Source: DYEC01 sp034434695
GTDB taxonomy: Bacteria > Chloroflexota > Anaerolineae > Anaerolineales > Anaerolineaceae
NCBI GenBank assembly: GCA_034434695.1
Contig: DAOTYY010000018.1
Span: forward strand, 1-37,026
DNA: 37,026 nt
Reading direction: 5' to 3'
The position numbers and the translations under genes were made by a program. Of the stretch, positions 8,170 to 15,568 are shown in pieces. Position 1 is the stretch's first letter, and every line of letters begins with the position of its first letter. Under the pieces are notes generated by a model that ran no database searches, was not told where the DNA came from, and saw nothing but the letters and a program-made list of their open reading frames with translations.

Positions 8170-9891
8170 CTACTCCATGCGGTATTTATCTTCTGCGATA
8201 CGGTACAGTCGCCGCCAGATCAGGCGGTTAATCAGCACCACAGTCACTGCCATCGTTAAGGTAGCAGCCAGCAAGAGGGGATAATTGCCTGCGGCGGTGG
8301 AGCGCGAGATGAGCGCTCCGATGCCGGTGGTGGTCAGGGTTTGCTTGCCGAATTCCACGTATTCGGCGACGATGCTGGCGTTCCACGCCCCGCCGCTGGC
8401 AGTAATGGTGCCGGTGATCAGGTAAGGGAAGAGCGCCGGCAGGATCAGCGTGCGCCAGCGCGCCCAGCCCTTCAGCCCAAGCAGCGCCGTGGTGTATTTC
8501 AAATCCTGCGGGATGGCACTGGCGCCGGCAATGATATTGAACAGCAGATACCACTGCGTCCCCATCAACATCAAAAAGACCGCCGCCACATTCAACCCGC
8601 CAACCAGATGGATCACCAACAACAGAAAGACAGGAAAAATTGCCGTAGCCGGTATGGAGGCAATCACCTGCACCACAGGCTGCAACACCGCTGCAACACG
8701 GCGGTTGGTGCCGATTGCCACGCCAATCGGTATCGTCCATGCCAGCGCAAGCGTCAGGGCAACCAGCACCCGCACCAGCGTCGCCAGCACGCCGAGCGCA
8801 ATCTCTCCCCATTCTGCCAGGGAGACTGAGACCAACAGGTGAAACGCCCGCGCACCGCCGTATACAATCCCCAGCCCCAGCAGCGTATAGAGAGCCAGCA
8901 TTCCCCAGTCTATTTTCCGGCGCGTCTTTTCCTCTTCAGCCTGTGCAGGAAAACGGCTGATCACCCAACTATCCAACCGGTCGCTCAGTCTTCCAAACGT
9001 CTGGCGCAGGATGTTCATCAGGGCAGAGCGATGCACCAGATTGTAAAACCACGAGGTGGGCGGTTCATCGCTTTCCACCATTTCCAGCTTGAAACGGTTT
9101 GCCCATGCCAGCAGCGGACGCCAGATGAGCTGATCGAGCAGGACGATAGTCACAATCAGCGCGAACAGCCCCCAGGCAATGGCGGTCAGGTTTCCCTCGA
9201 TGGAAGCTTCGCGCAGGTAGGCGCCCAATCCCGGCAGGCGGAAGTCGCGCTCGCCGATTGTGAACATCTCCGCCGCCATCACAAAGAACCAGCCGCCCGC
9301 CCAGGACATCATGCTGTTCCAGAGCAAACCGATCATGCCGAACGGCAATTCCAGACGTTTGAAGCGCAGCCAGTTATTCAAGCGGAAGATGGCGCTGGCT
9401 TCGCGCAGTTCTTTGGGAATGGTGGTCAGCGACTGATACCAGCCAAAGGTCATGTTCCACACCTGACTGGTGAAGATGAGAACAATGGAAGCCAGCTCAA
9501 CGGCGATTTTTTGCGGCAGGATGGCGCTCAGGCTGAGCAACACTACCGGCAGGAAGGAAAGGATTGGCACACTTTGCAGTACATCCAGCAGGGGCATGAG
9601 GAGCGCTTCGGCGCGCCGGTTATACGCGGCGGCTCTGCCGTAAATCAATGTGAAGGTCAGCGAAAGCGCGTACGCCGCCATCATGCGCCCCAGCGAAAGC
9701 AGTGTGTACCAGGGCAATGCGCCCGGAGAGAGGGAAATTTGTGGGCCCTGAATCTCCGCCGGCGATCGGAAAGCCAACTGCACGCCGAGGTAGAGCAGTG
9801 TAGCAATCAACAGCAGGATCACCACATCCCCCCAGGTCATCAGACGCTGTAGCCGTTCTTTGGGCGGAAGCACATTTTGCAGAAGTCCCAT
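8170..9891 (-). CDS. ABC transporter permease with two fused permease domains (NitT/TauT-like)
   Basis: The membrane component of the same importer, 573 residues, about twice the normal permease length. Two homologous halves each carry several membrane helices and an EAA-type loop: EASAIFRLNNWLRFKRLELP in the first half and a GLKGWARWRTLILPAL segment in the second. A single chain can therefore supply both halves of the channel. ATG 9891 is chosen because AAGGAG lies 6 bases upstream; an upstream GTG at 9957 in the same frame lacks such a site. No substrate-binding protein gene is in the window, so it must lie elsewhere or the system works without one. The gene has its own promoter at 10067-10095. 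Confidence 0.9.
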   Translation of the reverse strand: MGLLQNVLPPKERLQRLMTWGDVVILLLIATLLYLGVQLAFRSPAEIQGPQISLSPGALPWYTLLSLGRMMAAYALSLTFTLIYGRAAAYNRRAEALLMPLLDVLQSVPILSFLPVVLLSLSAILPQKIAVELASIVLIFTSQVWNMTFGWYQSLTTIPKELREASAIFRLNNWLRFKRLELPFGMIGLLWNSMMSWAGGWFFVMAAEMFTIGERDFRLPGLGAYLREASIEGNLTAIAWGLFALIVTIVLLDQLIWRPLLAWANRFKLEMVESDEPPTSWFYNLVHRSALMNILRQTFGRLSDRLDSWVISRFPAQAEEEKTRRKIDWGMLALYTLLGLGIVYGGARAFHLLVSVSLAEWGEIALGVLATLVRVLVALTLALAWTIPIGVAIGTNRRVAAVLQPVVQVIASIPATAIFPVFLLLVIHLVGGLNVAAVFLMLMGTQWYLLFNIIAGASAIPQDLKYTTALLGLKGWARWRTLILPALFPYLITGTITASGGAWNASIVAEYVEFGKQTLTTTGIGALISRSTAAGNYPLLLAATLTMAVTVVLINRLIWRRLYRIAEDKYRME

Positions 9892-9925
9892 GCCGTCTCC
9901 TTCTCCGCAAAGATCAACAAATGCC

Positions 9926-9942
9926 CCCCGCCGATTGCGGGG
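9926..9942 (-). promoter_or_regulatory. GC-rich hairpin in the leader of the ABC permease gene
   Basis: CCCCGC and GCGGGG form a perfect 6-bp stem with a 5-base loop, in the untranslated leader about 35 bases upstream of the permease ATG. It could act in attenuation or mRNA stability. There is no T-run after it on the transcribed strand, so it is not a typical terminator. I could not match the leader to a known riboswitch. Confidence 0.3.
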
Positions 9943-10066
9943 AGCAGAGTATTTCACCCAGACATGGGCAAACCGCTGCTCGATGGTTCAATCGGCAGGA
10001 AGAAAGCGAAAACTCAGAAAATAATCAGCAGAATCCGTCTCGTCCACGGTTACATCAACGAGAAGC

Positions 10067-10095
10067 AATATACCCTCACCTTGTCGGAATGTCAA
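10067..10095 (-). promoter_or_regulatory. Near-consensus sigma-70 promoter for the ABC transporter genes
   Basis: Read on the minus strand, TTGACA (10095-10090) and TATATT (10072-10067) are separated by 17 bases. The -35 hexamer contains the TGA stop codon of the hydrogenase protease gene, so the promoter is embedded in the end of the preceding operon. Transcription should start near 10060, leaving a leader of about 170 bases before the permease. Confidence 0.6.
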
Positions 10096-10580
10096 GAATT
10101 TGGAAAGTCAACTCCCTGTCTTAAAATCTCCATCACTTGCCGAACGGCAAGCGGGAGAGCGGTTTGCAATTCTGGTGAAAGCTGCTCAGAAAAATCGCAC
10201 ACCTGCTGGACTTCAACCGTTACGATAAAAATTTCTTCTGGCAGGTGTGCGCCCGATAAGCGTCCCACTTGCAGCGCCTTTTGAAGCGAAGTGTCGTGGG
10301 CGGAGGAGAGATGTCCCGCCTGCAGGTCTGGCAAATCGGACAGCGTGAACACGCTCACGCTGCCGGCAGGCTGTTTGCCGGTCTTGATGGCGTCCACCAA
10401 AACCGCGCGGTCATACCCGGTCAGCCGCTCCATCAAGCTCAACCCGCCCACTGCCAGGCAATCCGCTTCCAGCGCGGCGTCGGTCAAGAACGGCTGGACC
10501 ATTTCCACGACGCGCCAGCCAATGCCATCGTCGCCCAGGATGGGATTACCCAATCCCAGAATAAGGGTGCGCTTTGGCAT
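10092..10580 (-). CDS. Hydrogenase maturation protease (HyaD/HycI family)
   Basis: This endopeptidase removes the C-terminal tail of an [NiFe]-hydrogenase large subunit after nickel insertion. It is 162 residues long, normal for the family. The N-terminus has the signature GLGNPILGDDG, then a conserved Asp in LVDAIKTG and a His in SSAHD, the positions that bind nickel in HybD. ATG 10580 is preferred over TTG 10598 because AAGG lies about 9 bases upstream and the family starts at this point. The gene follows mvhA by 11 bases, and its likely substrate, the 27-residue tail after DPCFGCATH, is encoded there. It is the last gene of the redox operon. Confidence 0.92.
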   Translation of the reverse strand: MPKRTLILGLGNPILGDDGIGWRVVEMVQPFLTDAALEADCLAVGGLSLMERLTGYDRAVLVDAIKTGKQPAGSVSVFTLSDLPDLQAGHLSSAHDTSLQKALQVGRLSGAHLPEEIFIVTVEVQQVCDFSEQLSPELQTALPLAVRQVMEILRQGVDFPNS

Positions 10581-10591
10581 GAAGGTTGACC

Positions 10592-11875
10592 TTAACAAAA
10601 CTGCCTGATGGTCTCTATCATCTCTCCGCGGGCATCGCGGATGGTGACCTCCAGCGGCATCTGCCCCGGCAGAGTATGCGTTGCGCAGCCAAAGCAGGGG
10701 TCGTAAGCTCGAAAAGCCATCTCGATGCGGTTGAGCAGCCCTTCGGTAACCTGTCCACGGTGGATCAGGCTCTGGGCGGCTTTACGGGTGGACATCTGAA
10801 TGGCAGCGTAGTTGTTGGTGTTGCCGACGATCAGGTTCACTTTGGTCAGGATACCGCGCTCGTCTGTCCAGTAATGATGGGTCAGGGTGCCGCGCGGCGC
10901 TTCTACGATGCCGACCCCTTCGGTTGGTTTTTCAGACGGCACAATGCGGACATGGTCTGAGGTGATCTCCGGATCGGTTGCCAGTTCCACCCAGCGCTCG
11001 GCGGCGTATAACAGTTCGATCAACCGAGCCCAGTGAATGGCTAAACGCTGATGGACGGGCTTGCCGCCCAGCGTGCTGTAAAACCTTTCATATTCTTCCT
11101 GCGCCAGCGGGGTTGACATGCCGTCCGCGGCGTTCAGGCGTGAGAGGGGCGTCGCCATATAAACCCCCGAGTCTTTCCCATCCACAAATCCTTTCCAGCC
11201 GATTTTCTTCAGATAGGGGAATTTGAGGTAAGTCCAGGGTTCCACGCGTTCGGCAATCCAATCCATATACTCATTGGGAGCGTATTTGCCGATCCGTTCG
11301 CCATCCGGAGCAACGACGCTGACTTTGCCATCGTAAAAATTGACCTGATTCTTTTCGTTGACCAGACCGATGGAATACGTCTGATGGGTGTAAAGATCAC
11401 CCAGAATCAAATCCACATAAGCCTGGTTTCCCAGCACAATGTCGTTGAAAGCCTGCAGGCTGAAGCGGGCAAATTCAATCGCCCAGCGTCCCATCTGTTC
11501 AATCTGCTGACGCTGTTCTTCGGTAATACCTTTGGTCAGCCCGCCCGGCACAGATGTGCAGGGATGCACTTTGCGTCCGCCGATCATTTCCACCACCAGG
11601 TGTCCGAATTTTCGCGCCTGAATCACCTTTCCGCCGGTTTCCAGCCCCACTTTGTGAATGACGCCAAGGATGTTTCGTTCTACCACTGGCGCGTCAGGTC
11701 CAACGATGAAATCCGGTCCTGCCAGAGCGTAGAAATGAGTGGTATGGTCGGCAAAGAAGAAGGCGCTGTACAGCAGTTCACGCAGCAATTTTGCCGGGCG
11801 GGGCGGGTCTACGTGGTACACTGCATCCGCCGCTTTGGCAGCGCCATGTGATGCGCCTCCGGGCACACGCCGCAA
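10592..11875 (-). CDS. mvhA: [NiFe]-hydrogenase large subunit MvhA, 3' part (frameshifted)
   Basis: This frame encodes most of the large subunit of an F420-non-reducing (group 3c-type) hydrogenase, which splits or forms H2 at a Ni-Fe centre. Homology begins at AAKAADAVYHVD (about 11839) and ends with the second pair of Ni-binding cysteines in DPCFGCATH, then a 27-residue tail to be cleaved by the protease next door. The residues encoded upstream of 11839 in this frame (MRRVPGGASHG) do not resemble the family; the matching N-terminus is in the neighbouring frame at 11809-12054. Joining the frames at about 11841 gives a continuous protein (HHMA-A-AKAADAV), so one G is missing. It has no convincing start of its own. 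It is either a sequencing error or a recent inactivating mutation. Confidence 0.85.
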   Translation of the reverse strand: MRRVPGGASHGAAKAADAVYHVDPPRPAKLLRELLYSAFFFADHTTHFYALAGPDFIVGPDAPVVERNILGVIHKVGLETGGKVIQARKFGHLVVEMIGGRKVHPCTSVPGGLTKGITEEQRQQIEQMGRWAIEFARFSLQAFNDIVLGNQAYVDLILGDLYTHQTYSIGLVNEKNQVNFYDGKVSVVAPDGERIGKYAPNEYMDWIAERVEPWTYLKFPYLKKIGWKGFVDGKDSGVYMATPLSRLNAADGMSTPLAQEEYERFYSTLGGKPVHQRLAIHWARLIELLYAAERWVELATDPEITSDHVRIVPSEKPTEGVGIVEAPRGTLTHHYWTDERGILTKVNLIVGNTNNYAAIQMSTRKAAQSLIHRGQVTEGLLNRIEMAFRAYDPCFGCATHTLPGQMPLEVTIRDARGEMIETIRQFC

Positions 11876-12054
11876 ATGCGGTTGGTGAGCAGGGGCATCT
11901 CTTCCACCGGACGGCCGACACAGAATCGTTCAAAGCCGCGCAATTCGGGAATCTGAAAGTAAGTATTGGCGACTTCGCCCTCTTCATCCAGAAAGATCTC
12001 GATCTTTCCGTGCCCTTCCAAACGCGTAATCGGGTCTATTGAAATCCGTTGCAT
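11809..12054 (-). CDS. mvhA: [NiFe]-hydrogenase large subunit MvhA, 5' part (frameshifted)
   Basis: The N-terminal piece of the same hydrogenase large subunit. It starts MQRISIDPITRLEGHGKI, the usual opening of MvhA-type proteins, and contains the first nickel-ligand pair in RICGVC (Cys61 and Cys64). After HHMA at residue 71 the frame runs into unrelated LPKRRMQCTT and stops. ATG 12054 is chosen because GGGAGG lies 8 bases upstream; a TTG at 12075 is possible but overlaps mvhG. On its own this 81-residue product lacks half of the active site and should be inactive. Confidence 0.85.
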   Translation of the reverse strand: MQRISIDPITRLEGHGKIEIFLDEEGEVANTYFQIPELRGFERFCVGRPVEEMPLLTNRICGVCPEAHHMALPKRRMQCTT

Positions 12055-12067
12055 GGTGACAACCTCC

Positions 12068-13057
12068 CTACTCAACCTTCCAGGCAGCTTTTCCCGCCCT
12101 TAACAGCGACTTTGCCAGGCTAAAGCGGTAGAACTGTCCCGCCGGGTCGGGAATACCGTCCAGGATGCGGTCAATTTCCTGCGGGTCTTTGCTGTCAATG
12201 ACCGAAGAAAAAGCCGTTATCAGCCGCGCCCCATAGTCAATCACCCCTTCCGCCGGTCCGTAACAGCCGATGCACGGTGCTGAAGCTTTGGGACACAACG
12301 CGGAACAGCCGCTGCGGGTGGCTGGACCGTTGCACGGCAGTCCCTGTTCAAGCAGGCAAAGCTGCGGGTCAATGGTGGTCATTTCCTGAATACGGACAAA
12401 TTGTTTGATTTTTTTGACGTTGCGGGTGCGCGGGCATTCATCGCACACGGTGGACATTCCGACGCCGATCGTCGCTCCCCGGGCGGGCAGAGAAGCTTTG
12501 CCTTGCAGCACAGCTACCAGCAGGTCTATCACCGCGGCAATCTGATGCGATTCGGGGGGACAGCCGGGCATATAGTAATCCACCGCAACCACCTGATCCA
12601 GCGTCTTCAGGACGGGGTTGAATGCAGGGATGAAAAGCTCGCCTTCCTGCATGCTGGTTTGGGGTTGGGGGTAAAGTCCTTGCGGGTTTTCGGTGCTCGG
12701 TGTGTGATAGACAGTTTCAAAGAGGGATTGGGCAGAGGACAGGTTCGCCAGTCCCGGAATACAGCCTTCACAGGCGCAGGAGCCAAAAGCGACCAGGATT
12801 TGCGACTTGCGCCGCAAGAGATGCGCCATCTCCTCGTTTTCTTTGTTGCGCATGCCGCCGTTGAACAGGGTGATCAGGATGGATTGATCGGGCATTGCCT
12901 CGACGTCTTTAACTTTGGCATCCATGGCAACAGGCCAGAAAACGATCTCAAAGTTGGCGTCAATATCGAGGATTTTTTCGTGGACGTTCAGGACTGCAAT
13001 CTCGCACCCGCCGCAAGAAGCAGCCCAGTACATGGCAAATTTCGGTTTTTCGCTCAT
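12068..13057 (-). CDS. mvhG: F420-non-reducing hydrogenase small subunit MvhG
   Basis: The iron-sulfur small subunit of the [NiFe]-hydrogenase, passing electrons between the Ni-Fe site and MvhD. It is 329 residues long. Family marks are SCGGCE (Cys15 and Cys18), the GSCACEGCIPGLAN segment, PGCPP, and Cys-rich C-terminal motifs including PCIGCYGP, enough for three Fe-S clusters. There is no twin-arginine signal, so the enzyme should be cytoplasmic. The ATG overlaps the mvhD stop by 4 bases (ATGA), and a GGAGG site lies upstream. mvhA follows directly. Confidence 0.93.
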   Translation of the reverse strand: MSEKPKFAMYWAASCGGCEIAVLNVHEKILDIDANFEIVFWPVAMDAKVKDVEAMPDQSILITLFNGGMRNKENEEMAHLLRRKSQILVAFGSCACEGCIPGLANLSSAQSLFETVYHTPSTENPQGLYPQPQTSMQEGELFIPAFNPVLKTLDQVVAVDYYMPGCPPESHQIAAVIDLLVAVLQGKASLPARGATIGVGMSTVCDECPRTRNVKKIKQFVRIQEMTTIDPQLCLLEQGLPCNGPATRSGCSALCPKASAPCIGCYGPAEGVIDYGARLITAFSSVIDSKDPQEIDRILDGIPDPAGQFYRFSLAKSLLRAGKAAWKVE

Positions 13058-13518
13058 GCGGTCTCCTCCTTCAGTTCGCCCGTCGCTGGAACTTCACTGC
13101 CAGCCCAGACCGGCAAGCCCAACGGACCCAGCGCGCGCACTTCTTCGACAAACTTTGTAAAATGTTCCACCAGAAGCCCGCCTTCGGCGGCACTTGCCCA
13201 GACCAGCTTCAGCCGCTCCGGCTCGATGCCCAGTTGCGCAAGGGTGCGTCTGAGCAGATTGATGCGCCGCATTGTCTTGTAATTCTGTTCGACGTAATGG
13301 CAATCGCCCAGGTGGCATCCCATCACAATGACACCGTCCGCTCCCGAAGCAAACGCCTTGAGGATAAAAGTGGGGTCCACCCTGCCGCTGCACATGGTGC
13401 GGATCAGACGGATGTTGGCAGGATATTTCATCCGTGCGGTGCCAGCCATGTCGGCGGCGCGGAAACTGCACCAGTTGCACACAAAGCCCACTACCATCGG
13501 CTCAAAATTTTCCGTCAT
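13054..13518 (-). CDS. mvhD: MvhD, [2Fe-2S] linker between hydrogenase and HdrA
   Basis: A protein of 154 residues in the MvhD (FlpD) family, which carries a [2Fe-2S] cluster and hands electrons from the hydrogenase or another dehydrogenase to HdrA. The five family cysteines are present: C14-x2-C17, C43, and C68-x4-C73 (in GCHLGDC). ATG 13518 has AGGAGG 6 bases upstream and matches the family start; the frame stays open further upstream, but those residues are not MvhD-like. It lies 22 bases behind hdrA and overlaps mvhG, the order expected for an Hdr-Mvh complex. Confidence 0.93.
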   Translation of the reverse strand: MTENFEPMVVGFVCNWCSFRAADMAGTARMKYPANIRLIRTMCSGRVDPTFILKAFASGADGVIVMGCHLGDCHYVEQNYKTMRRINLLRRTLAQLGIEPERLKLVWASAAEGGLLVEHFTKFVEEVRALGPLGLPVWAGSEVPATGELKEETA

Positions 13519-13540
13519 TGCCTTCCTCCTTCTGAAAATC

Positions 13541-15532
13541 TTATGCCTCAACGGCTGTGCCGCGTATTTCAAGCGCAAGCAAACCCTCAAGCTGCGCCAG
13601 AATCTGCTCGTCGCTAAAGCCGGTGCCGCTGATGGCGCCTGCCGGACAGGCGGCTACGCAGGTGCCGCAACCCTGACAAAGCGCCTTGTTGATTGTTGAG
13701 ATGCCCCGTTCCTCGATAAATGAGATGGCATTGAAGGGACACAGGTCATTGCAGATACGACAGCCTGAGCATTTTTCCTCGTTTATCGTGGCGCGAATGG
13801 GTTCGAGCGCCAGTTGTTTTTGCTGAATGCGTGAGATGACTCGCGCCGCCGCCGATGCCCCATGATTGATGGCGGTGGGAATGTCTTTGGGACCCTGGGC
13901 ACAGCCGGCGATGAAAATCCCTTCCGTCATCGTTGCCACCGGGTCAATTTTGGGGTGCCGCTCCACCAGCCAGCCGTCTGCACCGCAGGCAATGCCGAAA
14001 AGCTGTCCAACGCTTTTAGCATCCCGGCGCGGTTCAATGGCGGCTGCCAGCACGACCATATCTACCGGTATCCGCCGCTGCACCCCTGCCAGCGTGTCAT
14101 ACACCTGCACGATCAATTTGCCTTCCTCTTCCGGGGTGCGCGCTACATCGGTAATCTCGCCCACCTTGCCGCGCACAAAATAGACGCCTTCCTCCAGTAC
14201 CCGATTGTAGAATTCCTCGTAGGTTTTAGCGGCTGTGCGAATGTCAATGTAGAAGTTATACACCTCGGCGTTGGTGCGCTCTTTGACCAGATGGGCAAAC
14301 TTCAGGGATTGCATACAGCAGATGGAGGAGCAATAGGGGTTGTAATTCTGATCGCGGCTGCCCACACAATGGACGATGGCGACCGACTGCGGTGTTCTGC
14401 CATCGCGGCAGACGATTCTGCCTTCGGTGGGCCCGGATGAGCTGTTCATGCGCTCAAATTCCAGACTGGTGTAGACATCTTTGAGGCGTCCATAGCCGTA
14501 TTCGGGGATACGGCGGGGGTCGAACAATTCATATCCGGTTGCCAGGACGATGTTGCCAACCTTGACTTCCAGAATCGTATCCTGCTGCTCAAAGTCTATG
14601 GCGTGGGTTGGACAGAATTTCTCGCAAGCCCGGCAGGTGCCTTTTTGGAAATAGATGCAGTTCTCGATGTCCATCACAGGGAACTTGGGTTCTGCCTGCG
14701 GAAAGGGGACGTAAATCGCTTTGCGCGTTCCCAGCCCGGCTTCAAAGACGGTGTCCACAACCTTCTTGGGACATTTTTCCTGACAGATCAGGCAGCCCGT
14801 GCAAAGCTCTTCATTCACCTTGCGGGCTTTTTTGCGGATGGTTACGTTGAAATCTCCCACGTAACCGGATACATTTTCCACTTCGCTCCAGGTCAGCAAG
14901 GTGATATTGGGGTGCTGGCTGACGGCTGTCATTTTGGGGGTGAGGATACAGGCAGCGCAGTCCAGGGTGGGGAAGGTCTTGTCGAATTGCGCCATGTGTC
15001 CGCCGATGGAAGGTTCACGTTCGACCAGATAGACATGGGAACCCGAATCGGCTATCTCCAGGGCTGCCTGAATGCCGGCGACACCGCCGCCTACTACCAG
15101 TGTATTTGGGTTAATCTCCACAATGATTGGCTCTAAAGGCTGGTGTAGCACAACGCGCCGTACGGCGGCATTCACCAATGCTTTGGCTTTCTGGGTGGCA
15201 AGCGCCTTATCGGTTGTCACCCAGGAAACCTGTTCGCGGATCGAAGCCATCTCAAACAAATAGGGATTCAATCCGGCGCGCTGGCACGCCCCGCGAAAGG
15301 TGGCTTCATGCAAATGCGGCGAACAAGCCGCCACCACCACGCGGGTCAATCCGAGCTCTTTGATATCTTCCTCAATCAGTGTCTGCCCGGGTCCTGAGCA
15401 CATAAATTTATAATCGCGGCTGACAACCACGTTCGGCAACCGTTCAGCCCATTCGGCGAGCTGCTGCACATCCACAATGCCGGCAATATTGCTGCCACAG
15501 TGACAAACATAAACGCCAATTCTTTCGCTCAC
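13541..15532 (-). CDS. hdrA: Heterodisulfide reductase subunit A-like flavoprotein HdrA
   Basis: HdrA is the FAD subunit where electron bifurcation occurs in methanogen MvhADG-HdrABC. This copy has 663 residues. Visible parts are the N-terminal VCHCGSNI segment, FAD-binding VVGGGVAGIQ at about 146-155, DCAAC near 191-195, cluster motifs at C244/C247/C250/C254 and C300-x2-C303-x3-C307, and a C-terminal double ferredoxin (CSGCRICNDLCP and CQGCGTCVAACP). It starts with GTG at 15532, 8 bases after AAGGAG; the upstream ATG-like extension is not conserved in character. Unlike many bacterial HdrA proteins it is not fused to MvhD, which is encoded separately just downstream. Its neighbours suggest that it joins hydrogenase and ETF electrons. 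Confidence 0.95.
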   Translation of the reverse strand: MSERIGVYVCHCGSNIAGIVDVQQLAEWAERLPNVVVSRDYKFMCSGPGQTLIEEDIKELGLTRVVVAACSPHLHEATFRGACQRAGLNPYLFEMASIREQVSWVTTDKALATQKAKALVNAAVRRVVLHQPLEPIIVEINPNTLVVGGGVAGIQAALEIADSGSHVYLVEREPSIGGHMAQFDKTFPTLDCAACILTPKMTAVSQHPNITLLTWSEVENVSGYVGDFNVTIRKKARKVNEELCTGCLICQEKCPKKVVDTVFEAGLGTRKAIYVPFPQAEPKFPVMDIENCIYFQKGTCRACEKFCPTHAIDFEQQDTILEVKVGNIVLATGYELFDPRRIPEYGYGRLKDVYTSLEFERMNSSSGPTEGRIVCRDGRTPQSVAIVHCVGSRDQNYNPYCSSICCMQSLKFAHLVKERTNAEVYNFYIDIRTAAKTYEEFYNRVLEEGVYFVRGKVGEITDVARTPEEEGKLIVQVYDTLAGVQRRIPVDMVVLAAAIEPRRDAKSVGQLFGIACGADGWLVERHPKIDPVATMTEGIFIAGCAQGPKDIPTAINHGASAAARVISRIQQKQLALEPIRATINEEKCSGCRICNDLCPFNAISFIEERGISTINKALCQGCGTCVAACPAGAISGTGFSDEQILAQLEGLLALEIRGTAVEA

Positions 15533-15568
15533 GTCGCTCTCTCCTTTCCTGACGTTTGAGAAGAACAC

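Noticed and set aside
9892..10060. TPP-type riboswitch before the ABC permease, which could have indicated a thiamine-precursor importer
   Set aside because: CTGAG occurs by chance but the paired THI-box elements are missing.
11836..11850. Programmed -1 frameshift in mvhA
   Set aside because: A -1 shift would restore the frame, but there is no slippery X-XXY-YYZ heptamer at the site and MvhA genes are not known to use one. A missing G is simpler.
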